From Gavia stellata (taxonomy: Eukaryota > Chordata > Aves > Gaviiformes > Gaviidae): a DNA stretch of 64,000 nucleotides. Made by a program: the position numbers and the translations under genes. Where the stretch lies: the NCBI RefSeq assembly GCF_030936135.1, contig NC_082637.1, forward strand, positions 3,968,001-4,032,000. The letters run 5' to 3'. Shown here piece by piece: positions 23,065 through 35,544 of this stretch; position 1 is the stretch's first letter, and the number at the start of each line of letters is the position of its first letter. The notes under the pieces were generated by a model, which searched no databases, was not told the origin of the DNA, and saw only the letters and a list, made by a program, of their open reading frames with translations.

Positions 23065-26000
23065 CACCGTTACTGCAGCCCAGTGCTGCAGCCGGACCTG
23101 GGGACAGCTAGGTGAGGTCCCAGCGTGGCAGACACTGCAGAAATCCAGAGTGACGTTCCCAGGTCTGACTGCCACATCCATGACCCTTATCTCACACCAG
23201 AGCTATCCGCTTCTTGTACCGCGAAGGCAGCCTTTGCGGAGACCCCGTGGCATCCCATCTGCAAGCGGATGAGTCGGAGCGGAGGGGTGGTGGTGTGGGA
23301 CTCCTGTTGTGAAGGCTCCTCTCTCCAAGCGCCTGGCGTGTTTCTTGCCCGGATCAGTCCCACCGTCACTCTCCAGCCGCTGCTACGGTGTCTCGGGGCT
23401 TTGGGCGGCCGAACAGGACAGCAAACTCGTACCTGCTGGGTTACTCACACCAAGGGTGCAAGGAAGGTGTGAAGCACCCATCGTTGCCAAGGTGCTTGCA
23501 GAGGGCTCTGTGCATGGGAAGCCGCTTTAAACCCGCTGTTATCCATCGCAGTGGTGAGCGCAGGATTTGCTGGGCTGCATCCTCAGATGCTCGGGAGCTG
23601 CTTTGCGTGGTGTTTCAGGTCATAAAACCAAAGCGCTGTGCCTGGGAAGACGGATTGCCGCCACGGCACAAGCAAATGTGCGAATGTCCTGCGGGACCCA
23701 GGCAGGGTTTCTTAGTGCCTGGATGAAATGAGGAGGAGGAGGGACAGACCTGGGCAGGTCTTGGCGTGCGGGGAGCGGAGGAAGCACCGCCAACACATTT
23801 TCAACTGGTAATACCTGGCAGTGTCTGCTGGAGGCTGGCCCTTTCAAGGCTGCACCGAAGCACAGCAAGCAGCTGCGGTCGGCGCGGACTTGTTGGGGTC
23901 CCGGCAGCAAACTGGGATGCTTTGGGCAGTCGCTATGGAGATGGCAGCAAATATGAGGGACCCACCGCTAAGGCTACTTAGGAGCTGCTTTGGTAGGACG
24001 GTCAGAGCAAAGGGAAGGAGCTCTCGCAGCAGTGCTTTGGTTTGGCAGCCACGCTGCTGGTAGCTATGTTTCCCAGAAGGGAGAGCATGGAGGGGAAAGG
24101 CAGCCTGGATCTCAGGTAGCCAGGGCCACTGGGAAATGCCTTGCTTGAGCTGGGAAGCTCTACCCACATGCACCAGGAGCTCAGAGGGGATGCCCAGGGC
24201 TCCCTTGCTATCAGGGCTCGCTCAGAGTGATTTCATCTCGGTCCGGCCCTGGCAGAAGATGTAGCATCAGAAGAGGGGTGAATCCCGAAGGATGCTGCCA
24301 GGCAGCGTGGGTGGGCTCCCCAGGGCAGGAGCAGGGTGATGGGTATAGATGGGAGATGCCTGTTACTTAAAATGAGCTCCACACAGATCCCACCAAGCTG
24401 GGACTGGCATGAGATGGCATTAAAGTTTCTTCAGAGCCTTTGTCATTCCGTCTGGGTCAAACCCCTTGAGTAGGAGTGGGGCCCCTCTCCTCCAGGTGAC
24501 TTTGGAGGAGCTGTGTAATGTTTTCTGGAACATGTATATGTAAACCTCTACCTATAGGTCCCTGAACTTTTGGCAGCGGATAGAAATTAAAGGCTGTTTT
24601 TCCTTAAGGATTGATGAGCTGCAGCTGATGTTGCTCATTTACACCTTTTCCATTTCCTAATGGGAGGGATGCAGTGTCCACTGGCAAATTGAACAAATGC
24701 TCTATAGAGCAGCTAAAAAGGCGCATGTGTCGGTACGCTGCAGAGGAGGAGTGCACATAGACATGAGCGTTAGCATTTCTAAGAAATGGCAATTCTCCTT
24801 TGGAAGCCTAAGTGAACACCACTTTCCGGGAGTTGCCTAATTTAAATCATCTTTGCTCTATTTTGTCCCATCCATTATTTCCAGCTGTCATGTTAAGTGC
24901 CACGAAGACTCTTCAAGAGGCTTCTTTCTGCTTCCCTCTAATAATCCCAGAAACAGGCACTGGTCCCTTTGTCCAGGGCTCTGTCTGATGGCTCTCAGTG
25001 TTCAATTTGCTGGAGAGGAACCACTTTGTGGAACAATAGGACAATCAGCGCTGCAGCGGCTCAAGTGCTGCCATCCTGCCCTTGAAGAGGCAGGAGAGGA
25101 GCAAGGAGAATCGTGTTTTGGCCATCGCGGTTAATGACTTCTAGGAAAAGCTTCGGTGGCGGCTCAACAAAGGTGTTCCTGGCTTGCAAAAACAGATGCT
25201 TGCATTTCATTTGCTCCAAAATTCGTTGGGGTTTAGTGTGATCCTTGGCGCTCAAGGAGAACGATAAGCTCTGGTGTTCAGGTCTGGATTAGGGCTTGGA
25301 GTCAAAGTCCGACAGGAGGGTCCAAGCCTTGCGTGTCAAGGCCAGGATGAAGTCCAGCAGGGATAAAAGTGTTGCCTGACTTTTCTTGGCTTGTTGAGGA
25401 GTTAGTAGGGTCCAGCGATGCATCTTCCCATTGAGAGCAGATCCTTGGGGCAGTAAAGCACCTCTAAAGAAAAGGCTGGCGCAACACCGGGGACCTGTCG
25501 GTGCTGTGGATCCATCCTTGGCAGTCCTGAACCAGACAAGCACCTCCTGTGCATCCTTGGGGGTCCCTGCTTTGGACCAGGGGTGAAGCAGAAGACCTCT
25601 TGAGGACTTTCAGTACTTTGATGCCATAGTCTTTATGTCTTCCTTCGGGGCTGTGTAAGGCATCCTATGCTATCCCTCAGCTTGGGGGAACCGTACCCTG
25701 GTTTCTTGGGGAGAAAGCACGATCTCCTGCTGGAGCGGAGGAACAGCAAGTGCCCCCGTTGCCCGAAATATCTACACACCCTCTGTGTGTAGTGCTACCC
25801 CCTGGATCTGATCTCTGCTGAGAAATTGCTGATTTTGTGCTAAGCTTTCCTTATTCTGCTCCAGCTGCTGCCCTCAGCTTTACCTGCCTGCCCATCTCCA
25901 TCTCCTGCCCCTTGTGCCATCGGTTACTGGTCCAGGTCTGCGCTCCCAGTCCCACACGTCCGCTTCAGAAATTCCCTTTGCCGATCAGCTCGTGACAGCT

Positions 26001-27419
26001 AAAAGTACGCTAGGTATGCCTTAACGTACCTTGACGATGCCGCACGGGGGGTTGGAAGACTGTTTCTATCTATCAGTTAAGAACATCTCTGTGACAACCC
26101 TTTTCTAGAGATAGTAGGGGAAAAGAGGGATAGAGTTTGATGTACTTTTGAGGAACTCCTTCACGCATTGCCTATGACTGCTTTCTTGTCCAGCCTTCTG
26201 GTCCTGGATGTGATGTGACATAGGAAGGCACCAAGACCACATGATGGAGGGAGTCCTTCCTCTCCCACCTCTGTCCGAGGGATGCGTCGGAAAGCAGGTG
26301 AAGGCGGCTGCAGAATGCAGCTTTTCTATAGGTACATAAGCCATTACGGTGGGAACTATGAGTTAATGCTTTAAAATACTTAAATAACAAGGAAGAAAAT
26401 AACTTTTCAAGTCAGTTTTAAAAGTAGAAGTAAATTTTGATTTTTAAATTTGCACTATGCATACAGAAGCACAGGACGATTGCTTCTGAGTCTTTTTAAT
26501 CCTGAAGCTTGATCCTTGCAGTGGCTGCTGTCAGAACTTGTTTTGCATTGGTTTTTTGTTGGCTGGTGCTGCATTTCATCTGCCATGGCACTGCTTAGTC
26601 CCTTTGCCTGTTGCTTGGCTTTCTTGAGTCCTGCTGGTGTTTCTCACGGGTTTTTGTGGCCTTGAAGCCTTATTAAACCTCTCTAAGGCACCAACTTTAG
26701 GAATTAAAAGGTTAAAAAAATGCTATTAAAAAAGCGGTTGGTGTAAGGTGGTTTTTGCTCAGTCCTATATGGCTGGGGGTGTCCCAGGCTCATAAAAATC
26801 CCCTTAAAGTGTGCTCTGTCTCTGCGGAAATCCCTGTGCAAAATATGCCCTTGTGTTAGCACGGCCCGTGAACACACCCGGGTGCTTTCCATGAAGTCCC
26901 AGGTCTGGAACTGGGTGGAAAGTTAAAAATCTAAGGAAAACTGTCATGACAAAATCTGGGCTTGTTTAGCCCGTGTGGTTATGGAAAGAAAAGTTGCAAA
27001 CTGGACCTCTGAGCAATCCCAAAGGAAAAGAAAAGAACTCAATGTGTTTGCAAGAAAAAACAAGGACCGAGCTCGCAGCGTTCAAGGCAATCTCATGGCT
27101 TTGGGATGGTCTGAGCAGTCGGTGCTGCAGCCTTTCCTCCTGCCCCTCGGCAGCTCTGGCCGGGGCTGGCAGTAAGCCGAAACCGTGGTCGAGGAGAGAA
27201 CTCGCCCGCCGGCTTTTCTTCGGAGACAAGGAAGGTGGATTGTTTTCCGGCCATGAAATTTCCTATTGAAAAATTGAATGCTTCCTTCTCGTGCTTGTGA
27301 ATGGGACGCCCGGGAAGTGGAGCACGCTGGTTCCAATTACCAGCGCAGCGAGGCCAAGTGCTGCAGTCGGGCAGGAATTTATACCTTTTCATATGTACTT
27401 GAAAAGATAAAACCTTTTT

Positions 27420-27560
27420 TTTTTTTTATATTTATGTAATGAATTCAAAGCAGGAGCCCAGCCAGCCAAGCTGCCTCGGATTTGTTCTCATATTAATATT
27501 TTATGTCTGAATATGTGCCTAATCGCTCAAATTAGTCAAACTTGCTACCTCTGTTAGGCC
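27420..27560. promoter_or_regulatory. candidate conserved non-coding element
   Basis: This repeat-free AT-rich block contains ATATTAATATTTTATG, CTAATCGCTCAAATTAGTC and AATGAATTC, with homeodomain-like cores on both strands. It carries no open frame. The enhancer reading is inferred from texture. Confidence 0.28.
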
Positions 27561-28964
27561 AAAAAAAATTGTCCCAAGCATGCAGGCTCATTCCTTGCTC
27601 CCCTTCACATCGTCTCTAGGGATGGCTTGCTTATGTCTGGGATTTTCCTGGAAGAAGACCTACTTGGTAGCACGCCTGCAGGGAAAGCTCAGAGTGGTTA
27701 ATATCAATCCCACCCCAAAAGTGGCATCACAAGATCATCAAGAAGGTAAATAGTATCGTGGGTGCGTGAACAGGAGTGTTGCTTCCCTTCAGTGGTGTGT
27801 CCCACACACCTCGAATGCTGTAGAGCTGAACGTATCTGGGATTTCTGGCTACCCCACAGAGTTACTGCTCCTCCATTAACGTCCAGTGTTTTCACTTGCT
27901 GCCTGGGCAAGGTTTCCATGTGGAAAAAGATGTTTCCTGAGATACATCAGTGTATGAGCTACAGGGGAGGCAGTCAGGACCAGCGTCTATGAACCACGAA
28001 GGACAGGGGCGTCGTTAGAAACTGGAAGGGGGCTCAGAAGATCAGGGTTTGATTCCCACCTTGGGCACAGCTTTTCTGTGCAGTGTTTCTTACACAGTGT
28101 CTGGGTGACACTACCCCACTGGTAAAATGCCTCTCATGACGTGTCTGTGCAACCCATTTGAGGTGGGAAGTCTTTTGATGTGTCTCTCCGTAGTGCCTGA
28201 AGTTCAGTGATGCTGCCCTTGCTTTGGGCTGTAAGTCACCTGCAAATCAAATACTCATGGTGGCAGTGGCAAGAAATCTGTGGTATGAAGCTCTTTCCCT
28301 TGGTTTAATTGATCGTAAGAAGACCTGTTCCCAGTTACGGGGATTTCCTGATCCTGTAGTGGTGCATCTGTTTATTAATCCCAGTGGATCATCCAGTCTC
28401 TCCTGAAGCCCAATGCACGCTTGCTCCCACAAGTCCTTCGGCAAGGAGTTCTGCAGATCGACCATCTGCCGTAGGGAAACCATCTCTTGTTTGCTTGACT
28501 TGAACCTCCTCCTGCTAGCGTAATTTGGTGTCCCTAGGTGCATGCAGGGAGACTGGCAGTAGTCGTAAGATGGTACAGTTGCCCATCGTAGCAGTTGACC
28601 CAGTTGATGGCTTGTTTGTTTCATTGTCGGGCTATGAAGAATCAGTCTCCTTCAGGCACCCCAGTAGAAGGGAACTGGGAGGGAGGAGAGATGCTGGTTT
28701 TAGGGATTCACTCTGACCAGTGGTCTGTACGTGTAGAACATCATGGGAGATAATGTGGCTGTCCTAGGGTAAAAGAGACAGGTTGATGAAGGGGGCAAGA
28801 GTGGGAAGGGGACATAACCGAAACATAACCGTCATAACAACACGATATATTAAGCCCCATTTTCAATTCCAAGTATTGAAAGAGGGTAGAACCACTGAAT
28901 CCAGGTGTTGGGACGGGCTGGGATCATGTAGCTGCCTGGTTTATTTCTACAAGGACCTGCACCA

Positions 28965-28998
28965 GTGCTCCTCATCTAGACAAAGCCATGAGGAGCAC
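28965..28998. repeat. small inverted repeat (11-bp arms)
   Basis: GTGCTCCTCAT at 28965-28975 is the exact reverse complement of ATGAGGAGCAC at 28988-28998, with a 12-bp loop. It could form a small hairpin. There is no U-tract or other terminator or RNA-gene signature, so it may be chance. Confidence 0.6.
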
Positions 28999-29173
28999 CA
29001 GCACTGCTTACCCTTCTGGGACAATTGTTTGCATCCCAGTGTCACCTACAGGTCTTCAAGCGGGATCCCCACTTTCCTACGGGATTGCACAAAGCCTCAA
29101 CAGAGCCAAAGCTTGCCCTAAAGAGATGGCAGTCGGAGACAAGGGGCAGCAGGCAGATGTATCTAGCTGGAGG

Positions 29174-29261
29174 AGACATGGTTTAGTGGGCATGGTGGTG
29201 TTGGGTTGATGGTTGGACTTGATGATCTTACAGGTCTTTTCCAACCTTAGTGATTCTGTGA
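29174..29261 (+). mobile_element. CR1 3' end fragment (subfamily B), very short
   Basis: Only the last 88 bp of a CR1 tail is present: GACATGGTTTAGTGGGCATGG, then GGTTGGACTTGATGATCTTAC and the terminal TGATTCTGTGA. It is the shortest clear CR1 insertion in the window. Confidence 0.9.
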
Positions 29262-31231
29262 GAATGAAAAAAATAATGATCCTGAATTGGCCACGGGAGA
29301 TGCAGAGGTCCCACCACACACGAAGTAGCTTGTAGTATATGGAAATGTATATGTCTATATGGTTGCAAAAGATGCACATTGTTCAGTTGTGTTGGGAAAT
29401 AGTACACGATCATAAGGAATGAGCTAGAATGGGAACACCTGGAGGGGCAGAATTAAGGGTGATTATGCAGCCCAGCCCTGGTGTTTCTTTGCTTTGCAGA
29501 GCTACCTGGCATAATTTCATCATAGATTTATAGACAGCTAATTGGCACGTAGTTTGATATGCAAATAAACCCATCATAAATATCAGAGAAAGATTTAAAG
29601 CTGTGCTTTCCACTGTCATGCTACAATCCTTGCTTTTCTGGTCAGTCTAATCTACTCGATTACTCCTTTCATCATCTTGTGTTTTGAAGACGTGGTATCT
29701 CTTTCAAAGAACATCTGTCAGATATATATTAATTAGTTAATTTTTCTGCATGGAATGAAAAAACAAGGGTGGGGAACGCAGAGCCCTGAGGATCAGATGC
29801 GGTGCGTGGCCAAGTAATTATTTCGGGGTAACGCAGAGATGTGTCATGTGGGGCCTGTGCTCGGTCTATAAAGGCCTCTCTAGCTCTTGGCAAGAAACAG
29901 GTTTCCTACCAGAGATACTTAGTTTATGCTAAAGATGGAAGTGAAATGTTCTTAATGTGGGTAATAGAGCATCTGTAGCAGACACCATTGAGATGTCACT
30001 TCCAGACTGAGCTTTCTGGATCAAGGGTGCTACAGGCAATGGTGCTGAAGGATGTTTTTGATTCATAAGATTAAGCTTAAATAGTTTAAGAACGGGAGAA
30101 AGTGTGGACAGAGTCAATATTTTCATGTTCAAGGACAAATTGAAAGCGTAGACGTGTTTGCTGCCAACATCAAAGGTCACAGCTAGCTTGGGACGCCTGG
30201 ATGCTTCTCATCTGGTTAACCCTGAGAACCAAATTTATTGGGATTTTTGTGTTGTGATCTTGGGTGAATGTCTTTTACTATCCCTGTGATTTTTGAATCA
30301 GATACATTTCATGCAATATCAAGAAATATGTTTTACATGAGAGGACTATGAGCCAGTGTGTCATCAATATGCACAGCAGTTTTCTTCCAGTTCAGCTGGA
30401 GAAGAGCTTGGTGTGCGGTTTTGGGGCCAAATCCAGGCCTGGCAGCAGTGCAGCGGAGTGAATTGAAGCAGGATAATGCACATGTAGGTGCCAGGCAGGA
30501 ATTCCCAAAAGGTGTCAGTAGTGGTGGAGCATGTCTCTCCATCAGGGAGCTTTGGAAATGCCGCTAAGGCAAGGTCCTCTCTGTCAAATCCCTCCTTGAC
30601 ACCTCTGGTTCTCCGGGGATGGGGTGTCCCCAGGCTCACCGGGCAGTCACCAGCCCGGGTGCCCCATTTCTGACCCCATGTGGGAGAGCTGCCCCTTGAC
30701 ACTGCACAACAAGGGTCTTCCTGTTGGTGATCAATACATTTCAGATGAGTTTGGGATTTCTTCAGGTTGCACCAAAGCTGTGTTTGACTTCCACCATCTG
30801 TCTTTACCATCTCTGCCTTTTTTCATGGTTTTTTATTTGCTTACTGGCTTCCAGTCCTCCTGATAATGTGTTGGGTGTGGGCTACTAACCTATCCCTACA
30901 GGAGCAACCCTACTTGCGTTTTCCGTTTGGATTAAGGCTAAGAGAACATCCCTTATCCCTTCTTTTTTTTTTTTTTTCCCCGTTTTGATTTTTTCTCTTT
31001 TCCATCCTCCTCCTTGGCACTTTTTTTTCCCCATCCATTCTCCTGCAGAGCTGAACCCCACTGAAGCACAGTCTCTTCCAGGGGTAGAGGAACCTGAAGG
31101 CTGTAAACTGGTCTCCGAGTGCCATGTCTGATACCAGAGAGGTCCCTGGGGGAGGGAGGAGGCCTGGAAGTTGGTAGCTGGTGTGATCCCTGGAAGGAAA
31201 CACTTCTTTTTTTCTTTTGGTGGATGCTTTG
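29262..31231. other. non-coding, no gene seen
   Basis: No exon is supported. A T15 run lies at 30963-30977 close to the 5' side of the next CR1, but it is separated from it and is not its tail. The patch at 29500-29640 is AT-rich and is listed separately. Overlapping frames of 117-148 codons at 30885-31331 on the minus strand are mostly antisense CR1 and simple sequence. Confidence 0.5.
29500..29640. promoter_or_regulatory. candidate conserved non-coding element with POU octamer
   Basis: Repeat-free AT-rich sequence carries an exact ATGCAAAT octamer at 29559-29566 beside AGCTAATTGGC. No coding frame passes through. Regulatory function is inferred only. Confidence 0.3.
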
Positions 31232-31748
31232 TGTACTGCTTCCAGCTCTGGGCTCCTCGGCACAGAAAAGACATGGGCCTGTTGGAGCGGGTCCAGAGGA
31301 GGCCACAAAGATGATCCGAGGGATGGAGCACCTCTGCTGTGAGGACAGGCTGAGAGAGTTGGGGTTGTTCAGCCGGGAGAAGAGAAGGCTCCGAGGAGAC
31401 CTTCTTGCCGCCTTTCAGTACTTAAAGGGGGCTTAGAAGGAAAATGGGGATGGACTTCTTAGTAGGGGCTGTAGCGATAGGACAAGGGGGAATGGTTTTA
31501 AAGTAAAAGAGGGGAGATTCAGACTAGATAGAAGGAAGAAATTGTTTATGATGAGGGTGGTGAGACACTGGCATGGGTTGCCCAGAGAGGTGGTAGATGC
31601 CCCATCCCTGGAAACCTTCCAGGTCAGGTTGGACGGGGCTCTGAGCAACCTGATGTGGTTGAAGATGTCCCTGCTCATTGCTGGGGGGTTGGACTAGATG
31701 GCCTTTAAAGGTCCCTTCCCACCCAAACCATCCTGTGATTCTATGATT
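31232..31748 (+). mobile_element. CR1 fragment (subfamily A), longest young copy
   Basis: About 517 bp of sense CR1 run from GTACTGCTTCCAGCTCTGGG to the terminal CCTGTGATTCTATGATTC. It contains ORF2 C-terminal coding sequence, readable as [19 protein letters not shown] and [17 protein letters not shown], then an in-frame TAG at 31434-31436. After the TAG the same frame goes on as KENGDGLLSR. The remaining ORF2 end and 3' tail are intact in layout. It is 5'-truncated, so it cannot move by itself. Of the young copies it preserves the most continuous ORF2 tail. Confidence 0.96.
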
Positions 31749-32767
31749 CATGTAATTAGGTAGTGGACTGCTGGTGGGTCCTAAAGGTTTCAAAGAAATG
31801 CATCATTTTCCCCCACCCCCAGCCAAATAATCACAAAACTGCCTGCAGGAGAAAGGGAAAGGATGCTCATCATCAGCTGGACATCTGCTAAAACACTGTA
31901 TATCACGAGATTCCCAGTAAAGTCACGACGCTGGCAATGCTAGGCTAAGGATTTTTGTTGGGGCTTGTGGTTTCTTTTCCTTGCCGGATAAAATAAAACC
32001 TGCCGAAGTGCCGGTGGTGAGCTCCCATCTATCTGTTCTCATACTTCCAGCCGCTTCTGCTTGAATTATTCATGTTCGGTAAGTGATCTGCAAACAGCTC
32101 CTGTGATCTCCCTGTGATCTGCCTGTGTGTGTGAGACTCGCCCGTGCTTAGGTCAGGGCATTTTCTTGTTTCCTTCCTCACGGCAGGAGTCTGTGGGAAT
32201 CTCCGGATTGCTCACCGCCTCTTTCTGATTAACCCGCCATTATTTATTATTTACACGGTATGATTTGTTCGGCTGTCCCAGGCAGGCAGTATTATCACTG
32301 GATAAGCGAGAAGACTCCGTGCAAACATCTGTAGCTGTTGCTTGACAAATCCCATTGTAGAAATAATATCAGGGAGCTGCAGAGGCACTGGTAGGGCAAA
32401 TGTCCTTACAAGTGACGGCAGCGCTGCCAGCTTCTCGCCCAGCGTAGGATGCATTTCACCTGCATGTGCAACCTCAGTAGGGCATTACTGGGCTGTTATA
32501 TACATATATATACACACACACGTAGGTTTTATGTGTTTGCTTGTTTTCCACAAGCTCTGCTCTGCATTTATTTGAATTTTTTATAGTGCGTTCTGATTTG
32601 GTCCTGGAAAGAGGTTTGTGAAACCAGTGAGAAGGGCGGTTTATGGTCAGGCGATCGGTGGGTGTTCTGTTTGCTTTGCATTCCGTATCATTAGCAAAAC
32701 AGGCTGAACGCCCACCTCTTCCAGCACACCCACCCCAGGGATGTCTCGGATCTGCCCCTCCAGTATC
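31749..32767. other. non-coding, no gene seen
   Basis: Unique sequence with one alternating TA/CA microsatellite at 32499-32521. No frame has protein-like features. The part from 32702 to 32767 could belong to a longer 5' extension of the following CR1, but no clear match was seen. Confidence 0.5.
32499..32521. repeat. TA/CA microsatellite
   Basis: A short compound run TATATACATATATATA passes into CACACACAC. It is a simple repeat. Confidence 0.85.
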
Positions 32768-33107
32768 ATCGCTCTCTACAACTACCTGAAAGGGGGTTGT
32801 GGTGAAGTGTGTGTTGGTCTCTTCTCCCAAGTGACAAGTGACAGGACAAGAGGAAGTGGCCTCAAGTTGCACCAGGGGAGGTTCAGGCTGGAGATTAGGA
32901 AAAATGTCTTCACTGAGAGAGTGGTGAAGCATTGGAAGAGGCTGCCCAGGGAAGTGGTGGAGTCACCCTCCCTGGAGGTGTTCAAGGAACGTGTGGACGT
33001 GGCACTGTGGGACATGGTTTAGTGGGCATGGTGGGGTTGGTTGATGGTTGGACTTCATGATCTTACAGGTCTTTTCCAACCTTAATGATTCTCTGTGATT
33101 CTGTGAT
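32768..33107 (+). mobile_element. CR1 fragment (subfamily B) with open ORF2 C-terminus
   Basis: About 340 bp of sense CR1 start at CATCGCTCTCTACAACTACC. The frame ending at 33022 is open through the ORF2 C-terminal block, readable as [36 protein letters not shown] and then [19 protein letters not shown], ending WDMV. This is the conserved end of the CR1 reverse-transcriptase protein. The terminal repeat is CTGTGATTCTGTGAT. It is 5'-truncated and non-autonomous, but unusually little damaged for its length. Confidence 0.95.
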
Positions 33108-33267
33108 CTACTTCATCCCAGTGTACTGTGATAAACCGTTTTGGGCTGAGGACCGGCATGCTTCAGGAGCCCATTTCCAAGTGGAGCTGGAGCTGATGCT
33201 CTGAGCAAGGCAAGGCTCAGCAGAGAGACAGGGACCCCCAGGTCCCCTTCTGCAGCTGAGGGGGGGT

Positions 33268-33340
33268 AGCTTTGGGTGAAGAAAGCTCAATTTAGGGTAC
33301 TTTCACCCCTTTGGGTGAAAAAAGCTCTGTTTAGAGTACC
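33268..33340. repeat. imperfect two-unit direct repeat
   Basis: The unit CTTTGGGTGAAGAAAGCTC..TTTAG.GTAC occurs twice with a few mismatches (starts near 33269 and 33309, about 40 bp apart). Part of the second unit also resembles sequence at 8755-8820. Confidence 0.75.
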
Positions 33341-35039
33341 TGTTTTTATACAGTACCCCTGAGGAGGACCTGTGTCTTGCCTAGGATATCCCTCACCTAT
33401 GACATAACTGGAATACAGCAGTGAGTTTGTTAAAAAGTCCTGCATCTCTGCATTCTGGAAAGAAGATTTTCTATTAAACCTTAGGGAAATTACTGGTCTT
33501 GTTAACTAGCACAGAAGTAATGAACCACAGCAGGGTTACTCGAGAGATTTGGGCCCTGGCTTTGTAAGACTGCATTGTTTCTTTAAATGAGAGAAATAAT
33601 TTAAGCAAACAAATGAACAAAGAATTTCTGGAAATTAAAGTACAGTAACGAATGGGATGATTTGCTCATCCTCTGTTTAATAGGAGCAGTGCAGTGAACA
33701 ATTGCACGGTCAACCTCAGAAATCTATCCATGGTAACTAGTCACAGGAGAGAAAAATAGACAGCCTGCCACCAGCTTGGTATTAAAGTTATATTTTCCAT
33801 TTTTCCATGGTTGTGGGCCAGTCGGGGACTTTCCATGAGCAATCAGCATGGCAGAAATCCCCTTCTGCTTTGTAGCAACCACCGCCGCTGAGCAATGAAA
33901 GGTCTGATGCTGGTTTTGGCTTTAGTGGGTTTTGGTGCCAGGTTGGGATCAGGCTGGGGCAGACCCTTCCTGTCGGATGCATCCTGCTGGACCAGGGCTA
34001 TGGGTGGGTGATGCCCCCTTGCCCCTTCCACCCCACAGCCGAGGCTTGCTTGTGATGGGGTCTGGTGGAGGAACTCACCTTTAGTTCCATCACCTCTACA
34101 AGGTGCTGGATGTTAAATCCCCGACTGGGTTTGGGGTCTGTGCAAGCCCTGCATGATCCATGCAGCTCTGGACAAGTCCTGCAAGAGCCTGGAAGAAGGA
34201 CAGAAAGACGCTGTCAGGCTGGAGTTCATCCAAAAATAAATAAACCAGAAATACTGGGCCTTCGGGCTCGATTGTCTGTTCCTCAAAAGACATTTTTGGA
34301 AGGGATCACTGTGCTTTTGTTCTTCCATTAGGCAAGTGAGGAGAGAGCATTGTTTTCCTCCCCTCATCCGTTCCCCTTATAGGGAAAGAAGAAGGAGGAC
34401 TTGGCCACCCCGAGCCGAGCATCTCGGGGGACCTCCCAAAACAAAGGGCAGTATGGAGAAAAGTGTCGTCATCCTGTCCCCGTCATCCTCTTCCCTCCCT
34501 TCACCCTGCTCTTGGCACGGCTGTACCCGCCCGGGGCTGGCGTGCTGCACGTCACTGCCAGCCGGCAGGGAGCATGGAGGGGTGTTCCTAGGCTTCCTCC
34601 CTGGAAACCCGGCAAACTTCTCTTATCTCCAGGTTTATCGCTTCCTGTAGACTTGGCAAGGCAACCCTGGAGTTTGTCTTCTGCTAGGGAGGTGTGTTAG
34701 CTCCGGGGTGGTGTTGACAGTGTATGTGTCCACGTGTGATGGCTTGGACAAAGCAGTGCTCCTGAGGAACATAATTTTGATGTTCCTGGATGAGGAGCAG
34801 AGCTCTGTGGACGCACCCATCCCGGTGTAGTTTCTCTCCCGTGTGCTGCAGGCATCCACCTCTGATCTGCAGAGAATGCCTGGGGGTTGGAGAGCATCTC
34901 CCTGGCCATGCTCTGCGTGACCCTTGCGTTAGCTCCCTGTACAGGAATACGGGGCTGGCACGTGGAGCTGGGATGGTTTGGGGTTTTTTAATTATTGTAT
35001 GTATAGGGATTTTTACAAAAGACTGGACTAAGACCAACC

Positions 35040-35150
35040 TATCTTGTTTTGCCCAGGCTCCAAGGCTGATCCTGCTGAAAGCCCCTGAGATACTGAACTC
35101 TATGGGAGCGGAGACCACTTGACTGCACTCAGCACCTTTCAGGATCAGGC
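35040..35150. repeat. old amniote dispersed repeat fragment
   Basis: GATCCTGCTGAAAG, CTGAACTCTATGGGAGC, CACTCAGCACCTTTCAGGATCAGGCCC occur in the order of a widespread old reptile and bird repeat whose two ends are inverted. I recognise the pattern but cannot name the family. Confidence 0.4.
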
Positions 35151-35376
35151 CCTAGGTAATTATTCTAATTCTTTGCCTGGATGATGGGTGAAATTTTATG
35201 TTCTGGGATATACAGACCATCTGAAATGACATTCCTTGTTGTCCATCCGATGAATCCGTGGATTTTTTTTTCCCCCTGAAGGTTGTCACTCTGTAGATCA
35301 GTGGCTTGACACTACAATAACAACCACTAGTTCCTCAAAAATAAAACAATATATCTCCTTTTCTTCCAGAGGGGTA

Positions 35377-35544
35377 ATCATAGAACAGTTCGGGTGGGAA
35401 GGGACCTCTAAATGTCATCTAGTCCCACCGCCCCCTGCAATGAGCAGGGACATCTTCAACCAGATCAGGTTGCTCAGAGCCCCGTCCAACCTGACCTGGA
35501 AGGTTTCCAGGGATGGGGCATCTCCCACCTCTCTGGGCAACCTG
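35377..35544 (-). mobile_element. CR1 3' fragment (subfamily A), 5'-truncated
   Basis: The minus-strand tail, about 168 bp, runs from ATCATAGAACAG to CTCTCTGGGCAACCTG. It has one decayed terminal unit. Small differences in the middle (CCTCTAAATGTCATC) show it is older or more mutated than its sister copies. Confidence 0.94.

Larger units (their letters stand above)
23065..29173. other. long non-repetitive non-coding stretch
   Basis: No recognisable gene, CR1 or long repeat occurs in about 6 kb, the largest CR1-free block in the left half. Frames up to 125 codons lack domains. AT-rich candidate regulatory patches are at 24855-25140 (weak) and 27420-27560 (listed). A tRNA-like B-box string GGGTTTGATTCCC at 28045-28057 may mark an old SINE head, but no A-box or body is clear. 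Confidence 0.5.
33108..35376. other. non-coding with a local direct repeat and old repeat debris
   Basis: A two-copy direct repeat lies at 33268-33340 and is listed separately. The stretch 35040-35150 contains GATCCTGCTGAAAGCCCC, ACTCTATGGGAGC and GGATCAGGCCCTA, motifs of an old palindromic amniote repeat, in the expected order. The 144-codon minus frame at 34684-35118 has no domain. Confidence 0.45.

Noticed and set aside
21457..23272. Two very long open frames (574 codons minus, 468 codons plus) as possible novel proteins
   Set aside because: Both are the same polypyrimidine tandem array read on opposite strands. The residues are just KEGR or FLPS repeats, and a stop-free period explains the length.
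28020..28110. tRNA gene or intact tRNA-derived SINE from the GGGTTTGATTCCC B-box
   Set aside because: No matching A-box, cloverleaf or SINE body could be found at the required spacing.
8256..31436. A shared peptide ([17 protein letters not shown]) at 8256-8609 and 31119-31436 as a small conserved protein
   Set aside because: It is the C-terminal part of CR1 ORF2 in two truncated copies, not a host gene.
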